Source of the DNA: an uncultured Verrucomicrobia subdivision 3 bacterium
Lineage (GTDB): Bacteria; Verrucomicrobiota; Verrucomicrobiia; Limisphaerales; UBA11358
NCBI GenBank assembly: GCA_903827955.1
Contig: CAIKKJ010000022.1
Coordinates: 1-56,130, forward strand
Length of the DNA stretch: 56,130 bases
Direction: 5' to 3'
In this document: positions 8,563 to 16,898 of the stretch, piece by piece
How positions within the stretch are numbered: position 1 is the first letter of the stretch
Layout: each line of letters begins with the position of its first letter
The notes under the pieces: generated by a model
What the model was told of the DNA's origin: nothing
Databases searched by the model: none
Seen by the model: only the letters and a program-made list of their open reading frames with translations
Position numbers and translations under genes: made by a program

Positions 8563-9075
8563 TCAATCAGCAATCAAATCGTGCAACCGAAGTTCCGCGA
8601 TTTTGAAAATTTCTTCAAGCGCCGTTTTGACCTCCTCGGCGCGCGAATTTTTCAACCGCCGTTCAAAGCCTGCGAGAATCGCCGCCTTTTTATTCAACCG
8701 CGCGCAGATCACAAATGGAAAATCGAATTTACTTTTGTAAGCGGCATTTTGCCTTTGGAACAGTTCAATTTCTTCCGACGAAAGATTATTTAATTCGGCA
8801 CTCGCCTGCTCGCCGGTGGATTCGCGCGTAAGTGTGCCGGCAAGCGCGGCGCGACCCACCAAATCTGGATGCGCACAAATTAAGGCGAACTGTTTTTCTT
8901 CGGCAGCATTTTTCACGGTTTCACAAAGCGCGCGATGCAAACTTTTTAAATCCGCAAACGGCTTTTTTCCCCAGGTCGCCGCCGCAATCCACGGCGAATG
9001 TTCAAACACCGGACCGATGACGCGAACAAACTCCGGCGCAGAAAACTGGTTGAGCTGTGAAAGTGTGAGGCTCAT
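8563..9075 (-). CDS. uraD: OHCU decarboxylase
   Basis: 170 residues from ATG 9075, one base after the adenine deaminase stop. A frame to 9087 adds four residues and overlaps that gene, so the shorter start is preferred. It decarboxylates OHCU to (S)-allantoin, fixing the stereochemistry that the later enzymes need. Seen: an all-helical protein opening LSQLNQFSAPEF, the active-site LICAHPDLVGRAAL block with its histidine, STGEQASAEL and a central NAAYKSKFDFPFVICARLN stretch, all characteristic of UraD. It is directly followed by uraH, the enzyme acting just before it in the pathway. Confidence 0.93.
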   Translation of the reverse strand: MSLTLSQLNQFSAPEFVRVIGPVFEHSPWIAAATWGKKPFADLKSLHRALCETVKNAAEEKQFALICAHPDLVGRAALAGTLTRESTGEQASAELNNLSSEEIELFQRQNAAYKSKFDFPFVICARLNKKAAILAGFERRLKNSRAEEVKTALEEIFKIAELRLHDLIAD

Positions 9076-9076
9076 T

Positions 9077-10786
9077 TCAATCAACAAACAAGGTGGTTTT
9101 CTTCAGTTTCGTTGCGTCAATCAAACCTTGGTCGGTCAGTTTCAGCGACGGAATCGGCGACAGCGCCAGAAACGAAAGCGCCATGAACGGCGCGGCGAGA
9201 TCGCAGCCCAGCGCGCGCGCGGCGGCGTTCAAATCGTCAATCAACTTCAGCGCGCGCGGCAGCGGCTGGTCGGTGACCAGCCCGGCGATGGGCAGCGGCA
9301 GCACCGCCTTCACCTTGCCATCGGCCACGGCGATTTGTCCGCCCTGAATTTTTTCCAACTGCTGGATCGCAAACAAAATATCCGCGTCATTCGTGCCGGC
9401 AACGATGACGTTGTGCGCGTCGTGCGCGACGGTCGAGCCAATCGCGCCGGATTTTAATTTGAAGCCACGCACGAAGCCAACGCCGACATTGCCGGTGGCG
9501 CGATGGCGCTCGACCACGACCATCTTCAAAATGTCGCGTGCCGGGTCGGCAACAATTTGACCGCTCTCATTTTTCGGCGTCGTGATGAGTTCCTTCGTGA
9601 CGATCTGGTCGGGGATGATTTCGATGACGCGGATTTTTTTTGTGCCGCTAGCCTTGACGACAAAATCTTTCGGTGCATAGCGCAGATTCATGGTGCTGCG
9701 CGGCAAACTGATTTTGGCGGGCGATTGGCCGAGAAATTTTCCGTTCTCCGCCACCAGCACGCCCTTCTTGTAAGTCTGGCGCACGCGGAAATTCTTCAAG
9801 TCATCAAACACAATAAAATCTGCCCAGTAACGCGGCGCGATGGCTCCGAGGTTGTGCAGTTGATAATGCCGCGCGGTGTTGATGGTCGCAATCTGGAGCG
9901 CGGTGATCGGCGGCACGCCGCCGGCGATGGCGAGGCGCACGGCATGATCAATGTGACCTTCGTTCACAAGGTCGCCCGCAAGCTTGTCGTCCGTAGCGAA
10001 GGAGCAATTCTGCGAGTTGTGGGCGTTAATGAGCGGGAGCAAATGTTTCAGATTCCGCTCGGTGCTGCCCTCGCGCAACAAGATGTGCATCCCAAGCCGG
10101 AGTTTTTCGCGCGCCTCGTCCACGGCGACGGATTCGTGATCGGAGCGGACGCCGGCGAGCGCGTAGGCGTTGAGATTTTTTCCGCGCAGGCCGGGCGCGT
10201 GACCGTCAATGGCCTTGCCCTTCCCCGCCGCGATTTTCGCCAGCTCGTTTTTGAAGCCAAGATAAACGCCGGGGAAATTCATCAGCTCGGCAATGCCCGC
10301 GACGCGTTCGTCCGCGATCATCAGCTTCAAATCGTCGGCCGTGAGTTTCGCGCCCGCAGTTTCCAGATGCGTCGCGGGAACACAGCTCGGCAGCATGATG
10401 AAAAAATCCACCGCGAGATATTTCGTGGATGCCAAAACGTAGCGGATGCCGTCGAGGCCGAGGACGTTCGCGTATTCGTGCGGGTCAATTACCACCGCGC
10501 CCGTGCCGTGCGGGACGACGGCACGCGCAAATTCCGGCGCGGTAAGCATGGAACTTTCAACGTGAAAATGCCCATCAATCAAGCTCGGCGCGAGATACGC
10601 GCCCTTCAAGTCAACGACGCGCTTCGCCTGATAATCGCCAAAGCCGATGACGCGTCCGTCCTCAACGGCGACACTCGTCTGGTGAATTTCACCGCTGAAA
10701 ACATTGACGACGCGGGCGTTCTTGAAAAGCAGTTCAGCGCGCAATTCCCCACGCGCCACGGAAAGTTTTTGCCGAATGTTGCGCAT
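9077..10786 (-). CDS. ade: Adenine deaminase
   Basis: 569 residues, typical for the two-domain bacterial AdeC family. It deaminates adenine to hypoxanthine, feeding the xanthine dehydrogenase encoded just upstream. Seen: LIDGHFHVESSM with the metal-binding HxH, VIDPHEYANVLG, GHAPGL, SDHES, and a C-terminal domain with the AHDAHNV stretch. The start is four bases after the XDH stop. No guanine deaminase or purine transporter is visible in the window, so adenine and hypoxanthine are the inputs that can be supported here. Confidence 0.93.
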   Translation of the reverse strand: MRNIRQKLSVARGELRAELLFKNARVVNVFSGEIHQTSVAVEDGRVIGFGDYQAKRVVDLKGAYLAPSLIDGHFHVESSMLTAPEFARAVVPHGTGAVVIDPHEYANVLGLDGIRYVLASTKYLAVDFFIMLPSCVPATHLETAGAKLTADDLKLMIADERVAGIAELMNFPGVYLGFKNELAKIAAGKGKAIDGHAPGLRGKNLNAYALAGVRSDHESVAVDEAREKLRLGMHILLREGSTERNLKHLLPLINAHNSQNCSFATDDKLAGDLVNEGHIDHAVRLAIAGGVPPITALQIATINTARHYQLHNLGAIAPRYWADFIVFDDLKNFRVRQTYKKGVLVAENGKFLGQSPAKISLPRSTMNLRYAPKDFVVKASGTKKIRVIEIIPDQIVTKELITTPKNESGQIVADPARDILKMVVVERHRATGNVGVGFVRGFKLKSGAIGSTVAHDAHNVIVAGTNDADILFAIQQLEKIQGGQIAVADGKVKAVLPLPIAGLVTDQPLPRALKLIDDLNAAARALGCDLAAPFMALSFLALSPIPSLKLTDQGLIDATKLKKTTLFVD

Positions 10787-10790
10787 AAAT

Positions 10791-13700
10791 TTATTTTTTA
10801 AAATTCAGAAAATTTGGCTTGGCCCTAATTTGATTTTGAATCGCCATCCAAATCGCCTCACCCGTCGCGGGCGATGCGAGCGCGACTTCACCTTTTCCCG
10901 CACCAAACGCCGCCACTGCATCGCGAATCGCTTCGCGCACGGAGATGGCGAGCATCAACGGCGGTTCGCCCACGGCTTTGCTGCCGAAGATGGTGTTCAC
11001 TTGCGTCGCGTTCTCCAGCAGCTTCACGTTGAACTCCAGCGGACGGTCGCCGACGGCAGGGATTTTGTAAGTGTCTGGCGAATGCGTCAGCAACACGCCT
11101 TGGTCGTTCCAGATGAGTTCCTCGCAGGTGAGCCAGCCTGCGCCTTGCACATACCCGCCTTCGATCTGTCCGACGTTGATGCCGGGATTGATGGAGTTGC
11201 CGGCATCTTGCAGGATGTCGGCGCGCAAAATGCGCATCATGCCGGTGAAGCCGTCCACTTCGACCTCGGTCACCGCCGCGCCGATGGCGAAATAATGGAA
11301 CGGCTTGCCCTGACCCTTCGCGCGGTCGTAATGGATTTCCGGCGTGCGATAAAATCCCGTGGACGAAAGCCCGATGCGTTGAAAGTAAGCTGACTGCACG
11401 ACCTTGGCGAAGGAAACTTTCACTCCAGGCAACGCGCGGTAAAAAACAAAATCGTCTGCGAAAACTAAATCTTGCTCCGTAGGAGACGACGTGAGGAGTC
11501 TCTGCTTTTCATTTGATTTGAGACTCGTCATCTCGTCTCCTAAAAGTTTCAAAGCAACCGGCTTGAGCCGCTCCCGCAAAATGTCGCACGCATTTTTCAC
11601 CGCCATGCCGTTCAAATCCGTGCCGCAGGACGCCGCCGTCGCGGAAGTGTTCGGCACTTTGTCAGTGCTCGTCGGCATCACGCGAACTTTGTCGAGCGAG
11701 ACACCCAACTCCTTCGCCGCGACCATCGCCATGTTCGTATGAAGACCCTGACCCATCTCCGTGCCGCCATGATTCACCTGCACCGTGCCGTCCTGATAAA
11801 TCAACACCAGCGCGCCGGCTTGATTGAGATGCGTGAGCGTGAAGGAAATGCCGAACTTAACCGGCGTCATCGCAAGGCCGCGCTTGTGCTGTGGATTTTT
11901 GGAATTCCATTGCGCGATTTCCGCTCGGCGTTTTTCAAAAGCGGCATCTTGTTTTAATTCCTGCCACACGCGCTGGATGCGGTTGTCTTCGATTTCCTGA
12001 CCGTAATGCGTCGTGTTCGTCTCGCCCTTGCCGTGATACAGATTGAGTTCGCGCACCGCTTCCGGCGATTTGTCGAGCCGCCGCGCGATGCGATCCAAAA
12101 TTTCCTCGATGACCAGCATCCCTTGCGGCCCGCCGAAACCGCGGAACGCCGTGTTCGATGCCACGTTCGTCTTCATCGCCTGCCCGCTGAACTCGACGTG
12201 CGGAATGTAGTAGGCGTTGTCCAGATGGAACAGCGCGCGGTCGGTGACGGGCATCGAGAGATCGAGCGACCAGCCGCCGTTGGAAAATAATTCCACCTTG
12301 GCCGCGAGCAACCGGCCTTCGGCATCATACCCGACCTTGAAGCGCGCTAGAAACGGGTGCCGCTTGCCGGTGATCATCATGTCGAGGTCGCGGTTCACGC
12401 GCACGCGCACCGGCTGTTGGGTCTTGGCCGCCGCGAGCGCCGCGAACGCCGCGAACGTCGCCGCCTGCGTTTCCTTGCCGCCGAAACCGCCGCCCATGCG
12501 CGGACTTTGCACGACGACGTGATTGCTTGGCACATTCAAAACGTGCGCCACGATGTGCTGCACCTCGCTCGGATGCTGCGTGCTCGACATCACGAACATC
12601 GCGCCATCCTCGCCCGGCTCGGCATACGCGGCCTGCATCTCCAGGTAAAAATGTTCCTGCCCGCCAAAGGAAAATTCGCCTTCCAAAATCTGTGGTGAAC
12701 TTTTCAACGCAACTTGCGCATCGCCGCGCCGGATAAAATTCGGTTCGTAGTGAAAACTGTTTTGCGCGATGGCGTCCTCGATTTTAAGAATCGGCGGCAA
12801 CGGTTCATACTCGATCAAAATTTTCGCAGCGGCATTGCGACATGCTTCCTGTGTTTCGCCGACGACCAGCGCGATAATCTGGCTGTGATAAAAAACTTCC
12901 TTGTCCGCCAACAGCACTTCGTCATGCCGCACCGCGCCGACATCGTTCAAACCCGGCACGTCTTCCGCAAGAAGAACGGCGGCGACACCTGGCATCGTCT
13001 TCGCGGCGGAAGCGTCGCGTTTGAGAATCTTCGCCCGCGCGTGCGGCGCGCAGACCGGCCAGACCTCGAGCATGTGTCGGCGCGCGCCGAAATCATCCGT
13101 GTAGATGGATTCGCCGGTAACGTGCTTGTGCGCGCTTTCGTGGGCAACGGTAGCACCCGCGTCCCGCCGAAAATCTCGTTCAACCAAATTAAGTTTGTCC
13201 GACGAAGGTTCGGGCGCGGCGCCCGAACCGACCCGCGAGACGCGGGTGCTACCATCAGCAAAAAACTTTTCGAGCAAACTCGTGATCAGTCCGCTGCGAT
13301 ATTCCGCCGTGCCGCGCACATCGGAAATGGGTGTGAACTCCGCCCGCAAAATCGGCAGCACGCTTTGAACCGTCTCCACGTTCCAAATTTTGCCGAGCAA
13401 TGCGGCCTCGGTTTTCTTTGCGCGAGAAGGCATCGCCGCTACACCGCCGTAGCCGAGCCGCGCGTGGCGGATGATGTTTTGCGAATCCACATCCACCACG
13501 AACGCGCCCGCCACCGTGCTGATGTCCATCTCGCGACGCTTGGAAACTTTGAACCACACCGCCTTGCGCGTCAGTCCCGCCGCTGAAATGCCGCGCGGGG
13601 TGACGATGGTCTTCAAAATCTCATCAGGACGCAGCGCGGTCTTGCGATACGACAGGAAAAATTCGCCGATGGACAATGTGCGCTCGCCAGACTCCGACGC

Positions 13701-14666
13701 GAGCACGACCTTTGCATCCAGCGCGAGCAAGCATGGCGCGCTGTCGCCGATGGGCGAGGCGGTGACGATGTTGCCGCCCATCGTGGCGCGGTTGCGGATC
13801 TGCCGCGAGCCGAACACGCGCAGCATGTCGTTGAGCATCGGAAATTCCGCGCCTAGCTTGTCCTTGATGACGGTGAGCGTGACCGCGCCGCCGATGCGCC
13901 ACTCGCTCACCGTGGATTTAATCTCCGTCAGTTCCGCGACGGCTTCGGTGGAGATGAGCGTGGAAAACTTTTTGTAACGCTTGGTGATTTCGAGACCGAG
14001 TTCCGTCGCACCGGCGATGAGCTTCGCGTCGGCGTTCGCCTTTTGCAGCCGGAATAATTCCGTCAGTGAAGTTGGACGGAAGAATTTTTCTCCGGCAAAT
14101 TCGTATTCTGCCGCGCCAAGTTTGGCGTCGGATCTTTTCAGGCGCTCGGCAAAAGCATCGTTGCCATTTTTTGCCGCGCGTTCGGCGAAGGCTTCGATGG
14201 CCGCGTCGCGGATCGGGCGGTAGCCGGTGCAGCGGCAGAGATTGCCGGAAAGCTGGTCGTCGAGGTCTTCGTGCGTGTGGATGTCGTCGCGATAGTAGCC
14301 CTCGAACAGCGAGCAGATGAAACCGGGCGTGCAATAGCCGCATTGCGCGCCGTAGCCCTCGGCCATCGCGCGCTGGACGGGATGCGAATTTTTGGAACAG
14401 CCCACACCCTCGACGCTGACGACTTCGCGGCCCGCGAGCAGGCAGACGGGCATGAGGCAACTGTTCACCGCGCGAAAAGAATTTTTTCCATGTGCATCGC
14501 GTTCGACCAGCGCGACGGAGCACGCGCCGCAATCGCCTTCCGCGCAACCTTCCTTCGTGCCGGTGAGTCCAGTGCCGCGCAGAAATTCCAGCAGCGTCGT
14601 GTTCGGCGAAACCGCCTCGACGCGAACCGGCTTGCCGTTCAGGGTGAATTCCAGCGCGTCAGTCAT
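10791..14666 (-). CDS. Xanthine dehydrogenase, single-chain [2Fe-2S]2/FAD/molybdopterin enzyme
   Basis: 1291 residues. It oxidises hypoxanthine to xanthine and urate. Domains in order: a ferredoxin-like [2Fe-2S] cluster (GCAEGDCGACSVAL, about residue 40), a helical second cluster (QCGYCTPGF and NLCRCTGYRPI, about 110-155), an FAD domain (GATELGLEITK, TMGGNIVTASPIGD, about 190-460), and a molybdenum domain with QEHFYLE, GGGFGGKETQ, the active-site arginine in TAFRGFGGP and the catalytic glutamate in KAVGEPPLML. Bacterial XDH is more often split into XdhA and XdhB; here all parts are fused as in eukaryotes. Two palindromic elements are inserted in frame, at about residues 472-506 (FAD-Mo linker) and 1042-1062. 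All key residues survive. It is the first gene of the eight-gene purine operon. XdhC is not in the window. Confidence 0.95.
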   Translation of the reverse strand: MTDALEFTLNGKPVRVEAVSPNTTLLEFLRGTGLTGTKEGCAEGDCGACSVALVERDAHGKNSFRAVNSCLMPVCLLAGREVVSVEGVGCSKNSHPVQRAMAEGYGAQCGYCTPGFICSLFEGYYRDDIHTHEDLDDQLSGNLCRCTGYRPIRDAAIEAFAERAAKNGNDAFAERLKRSDAKLGAAEYEFAGEKFFRPTSLTELFRLQKANADAKLIAGATELGLEITKRYKKFSTLISTEAVAELTEIKSTVSEWRIGGAVTLTVIKDKLGAEFPMLNDMLRVFGSRQIRNRATMGGNIVTASPIGDSAPCLLALDAKVVLASESGERTLSIGEFFLSYRKTALRPDEILKTIVTPRGISAAGLTRKAVWFKVSKRREMDISTVAGAFVVDVDSQNIIRHARLGYGGVAAMPSRAKKTEAALLGKIWNVETVQSVLPILRAEFTPISDVRGTAEYRSGLITSLLEKFFADGSTRVSRVGSGAAPEPSSDKLNLVERDFRRDAGATVAHESAHKHVTGESIYTDDFGARRHMLEVWPVCAPHARAKILKRDASAAKTMPGVAAVLLAEDVPGLNDVGAVRHDEVLLADKEVFYHSQIIALVVGETQEACRNAAAKILIEYEPLPPILKIEDAIAQNSFHYEPNFIRRGDAQVALKSSPQILEGEFSFGGQEHFYLEMQAAYAEPGEDGAMFVMSSTQHPSEVQHIVAHVLNVPSNHVVVQSPRMGGGFGGKETQAATFAAFAALAAAKTQQPVRVRVNRDLDMMITGKRHPFLARFKVGYDAEGRLLAAKVELFSNGGWSLDLSMPVTDRALFHLDNAYYIPHVEFSGQAMKTNVASNTAFRGFGGPQGMLVIEEILDRIARRLDKSPEAVRELNLYHGKGETNTTHYGQEIEDNRIQRVWQELKQDAAFEKRRAEIAQWNSKNPQHKRGLAMTPVKFGISFTLTHLNQAGALVLIYQDGTVQVNHGGTEMGQGLHTNMAMVAAKELGVSLDKVRVMPTSTDKVPNTSATAASCGTDLNGMAVKNACDILRERLKPVALKLLGDEMTSLKSNEKQRLLTSSPTEQDLVFADDFVFYRALPGVKVSFAKVVQSAYFQRIGLSSTGFYRTPEIHYDRAKGQGKPFHYFAIGAAVTEVEVDGFTGMMRILRADILQDAGNSINPGINVGQIEGGYVQGAGWLTCEELIWNDQGVLLTHSPDTYKIPAVGDRPLEFNVKLLENATQVNTIFGSKAVGEPPLMLAISVREAIRDAVAAFGAGKGEVALASPATGEAIWMAIQNQIRAKPNFLNFKK
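11480..11542. repeat. Palindromic element inside the XDH molybdenum domain
   Basis: Arms at 11480-11502 and 11520-11542 (23 bases each, 20 matching as inverted repeats) flank a 17-base AT-rich centre. The 63-base unit equals 21 codons and keeps the frame. It adds a serine/lysine/threonine-rich stretch after KLLGDE that other XDH chains do not need. Confidence 0.8.
13149..13253. repeat. 105-base compound palindrome in the XDH FAD-molybdenum linker
   Basis: Perfect 15-base outer arms, ggtagcacccgcgtc at 13149 and its reverse complement ending at 13253. Inside are a perfect 11-base hairpin with a one-base loop (13207-13229) and a second hairpin acccgcg-aga-cgcgggt (13231-13247). The unit is exactly 35 codons long and translates as linker between the FAD and molybdenum domains. 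Confidence 0.88.
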
Positions 14667-14891
14667 AATTCACAAACCCGAACCAAAGGCGGTTGAAAGC
14701 CATTTTACAAATTCAGTTTTTGCGCTTCGGAGATTTTTCAATGTGTTCCTTTATTTGAAAATTATTGTAGCCAATGCGCCCAAAGCGAGTTAAAAATTAA
14801 AAGCCAGTTACAAGGAAAGAACCCATGCCGACATCCGTCGCCAATGCCAACAGACTTAAATTGCCAAGCCTTGTCACGCTCCGATTAATTT

Positions 14892-15713
14892 ATGGAAACA
14901 CAAATCATGGACTGGCTTAACCTGCTGCTGCGCTGGGCGCATGTGTTTGCGGGCATCATGTGGGTGGGCGCGACGTATTACTTCACCTGGTTGGACGGGC
15001 AATTCGTCGCGCTGGAAAAAAAGGCCGCGAAAAATCCCGGCGACAAAAATCCTGAAAAATTTGTTTGGATGGTCCACAGCGGCGGATTTTATCTGGTCGA
15101 GAAGGAAAAAAATCCCCGACTGCTGTCCCAGACGCTGCATTGGTTTCGCTGGGAGGCGGGCATCACGTGGATCACCGGAATCTTGCTGTTCGGGCTGATG
15201 TATTATCACGGCAGCATGCTGGTCAGTTTTGAAGATTCACCCATCAGCCAAAAGGCGGCGATTGGGTTGAGCCTCGGCATGATTGCGGCCGGCTGGGTCG
15301 CTTATGATTTGCTTTGGAAATTTTGCAAGATTGAAATGCTCGGCGTCGCCATCTCGTATGCCCTGACGGTCGTGGCGGCATATTTTTCCTGCAAATATTT
15401 CACCGGCCGCGGTGCGTATCTGCAAGTCGGCGCGATGATGGGCACGATCATGGCGGCGAATGTCTGGATGCGGATTTTGCCGGCGCAACAGCGCATGGTC
15501 GCCGCTTTGAAGGCGGGCACGCCGCCGAATCTCGCAGAAGGTGCGCGGGCCAAGGCGCGGTCGAAGCACAATTCCTTCATCGTCGTCCCGGTCGTGTTCA
15601 TGATGATCAGCAACCACTATCCGGGCACTTACGGCAGCCCGCACAATTGGATCATTCTGTCGGTGCTGGTGCTGGTCGGCTGGGGCGCGGCGAAAATCAT
15701 CCGCCGCGCTTGA
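14892..15713 (+). CDS. puuD: Integral-membrane urate oxidase (PuuD type) lacking the cytochrome c domain
   Basis: 273 residues with about eight membrane segments. PuuD oxidises urate to 5-hydroxyisourate at the membrane and passes electrons to cytochrome c. Seen: the family opening LLLRWAHVFAGIMWVGATYYFTWLDGQFV, given here only as its position (residues 10-40), VWMVHSGGFYLVEK, HWFRWEAGITWITG, GTIMAANVWMRILPAQQRM and HNSFIVVPVVFMMISNHYPGTYG near the C-terminus, all Urate_ox_N features. Known PuuD proteins continue into a C-terminal haem c domain with CxxCH; this one stops at residue 273 and has no CxxCH. It is divergent from the XDH operon across a 225-base spacer that must hold both promoters. 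An ATG at 14907 is an alternative start. Confidence 0.85.
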   Translation: METQIMDWLNLLLRWAHVFAGIMWVGATYYFTWLDGQFVALEKKAAKNPGDKNPEKFVWMVHSGGFYLVEKEKNPRLLSQTLHWFRWEAGITWITGILLFGLMYYHGSMLVSFEDSPISQKAAIGLSLGMIAAGWVAYDLLWKFCKIEMLGVAISYALTVVAAYFSCKYFTGRGAYLQVGAMMGTIMAANVWMRILPAQQRMVAALKAGTPPNLAEGARAKARSKHNSFIVVPVVFMMISNHYPGTYGSPHNWIILSVLVLVGWGAAKIIRRA

Positions 15714-15740
15714 AGTTTCTCTGAAGCTTGGATCTGTATT

Positions 15741-16859
15741 TTACTTTTTCAAAATCTTCCGCAGCGCGCCCAAGACGGCGTCTACGTTTTCTTTGGTGGA
15801 AGCCTCGCCCATCAGGCCGATGCGCCAGATTTTTCCCTTCAATGGACCGAGGCCGGCACCAATTTCGATGTTGTAGTCCGTCAGCAAATGCTTGCGCACG
15901 GCCAGTTCGTCTACGCCCGCCGGCACACCGACGGCGTTGAGCTGCCAAAGTTGATGTCCCGCTTGCGACACGATTTCCAGACCGATTTCCGCCAAACCTT
16001 TTTTGAGCGCGAGATGATTCTGCTCGTGACGATGCCAGCGGTTTTCCAAACCTTCCAGCAGCACGCGGCGCAGGGCTTCGTGCAAACCGTAGGTCATCGA
16101 GATGGGCGCGGTGTGATGATAGACGCGCTCCTGACCCCAATACGCCGACAGCAAATTCACATCCAGATACCAGCTCTGCACCTTGGTCTTGCGCTTGGTA
16201 GCAACCTCCATCGCGCGCGGACTGAGCGAAACGGGCGAAAGTCCCGGCGGCGCGCTCAAACATTTTTGCGTGCCGCTGTAAACGGCATCCACGTTCCAAT
16301 CATCAATCCGCACCGGGCAACCAGCGAGTGAGGTTACGCAATCCAGCAGCATCAGCGCCCCGGCGGCGTGTGCGAGTTTGGAAATTTCTTCCACCGGCGT
16401 CAGCGCGCCCGTGGAAGTTTCAGCGTGAACAATGGCGACGAACTTTGGCTTGGAAACTTTTTTTAACGCGTCGGCGATTTGCTCCGGCGTGATGATGGTT
16501 CCCCACGCGGATTCAACCTTCGTGACTTTCGCGCCACAGCGTTCGGCCACATCGCACATGCGCGTGCCGAAAACGCCGTTGACGCCAATGATCACTTCGT
16601 CGCCCGGTTCGATGAGGTTGACGCAGCAAAACTCCATGCCCGCGCTGCCCGTGCCGCTCACGGGAAACGTCATCTCATTTTTGGTGAGCATCACCGCGCG
16701 CTGCATCGCCTTGATCTCTTCCATCATCTTGACGAAGACGGGATCGAGATGGCCGACGAGCGGCAGCGACATCGCCTCCAGCACGGAAGGCGCGACATCG
16801 CTGGGGCCGGGGCCGAGTAAGCGACGCGGTGGTGGATTGAAAACAGGTGGCACTTGCAT
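15741..16859 (-). CDS. Class V aminotransferase, serine/alanine(ureidoglycine)-glyoxylate type
   Basis: 372 residues from ATG 16859 (MQVPPVF). The extra 12 codons to 16895 are not family-like. It is a PLP enzyme that probably aminates glyoxylate to glycine with serine, alanine or ureidoglycine as donor. Seen: LLGPGPSDVAPSVLEAM, FPVSGTGSAGMEFCCVNL, LLDCVTSLAGCPV, and the PLP-lysine motif YSGTQKCLSAPPGLSP, followed by a C-terminal IWRIGLMG stretch typical of AGXT/PucG. It lies next to the purine operon, whose end product is glyoxylate, and downstream of an Ldh2-type dehydrogenase gene. Because UGHY and UAH are present, a PucG role is not required; glyoxylate-to-glycine conversion is the simplest reading. 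Confidence 0.82.
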   Translation of the reverse strand: MQVPPVFNPPPRRLLGPGPSDVAPSVLEAMSLPLVGHLDPVFVKMMEEIKAMQRAVMLTKNEMTFPVSGTGSAGMEFCCVNLIEPGDEVIIGVNGVFGTRMCDVAERCGAKVTKVESAWGTIITPEQIADALKKVSKPKFVAIVHAETSTGALTPVEEISKLAHAAGALMLLDCVTSLAGCPVRIDDWNVDAVYSGTQKCLSAPPGLSPVSLSPRAMEVATKRKTKVQSWYLDVNLLSAYWGQERVYHHTAPISMTYGLHEALRRVLLEGLENRWHRHEQNHLALKKGLAEIGLEIVSQAGHQLWQLNAVGVPAGVDELAVRKHLLTDYNIEIGAGLGPLKGKIWRIGLMGEASTKENVDAVLGALRKILKK

Positions 16860-16898
16860 ATCGCGAAACGCTAGCAAATAGGCAAGGCGTGGCAATTG

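Noticed and set aside
9503-10801. 432-codon plus-strand frame opposite adenine deaminase
   Set aside because: Antisense shadow; the minus-strand product has all AdeC motifs.
11480-13253. Frameshift or pseudogene in XDH
   Set aside because: The unusual stretches are palindromic inserts with lengths divisible by three; the frame and all catalytic motifs are intact.
14861-14889. TTGCCA-17-ATTAAT promoter for puuD
   Set aside because: The -10 box ends two bases before the ATG, so transcription would start inside the gene unless translation begins at 14907.
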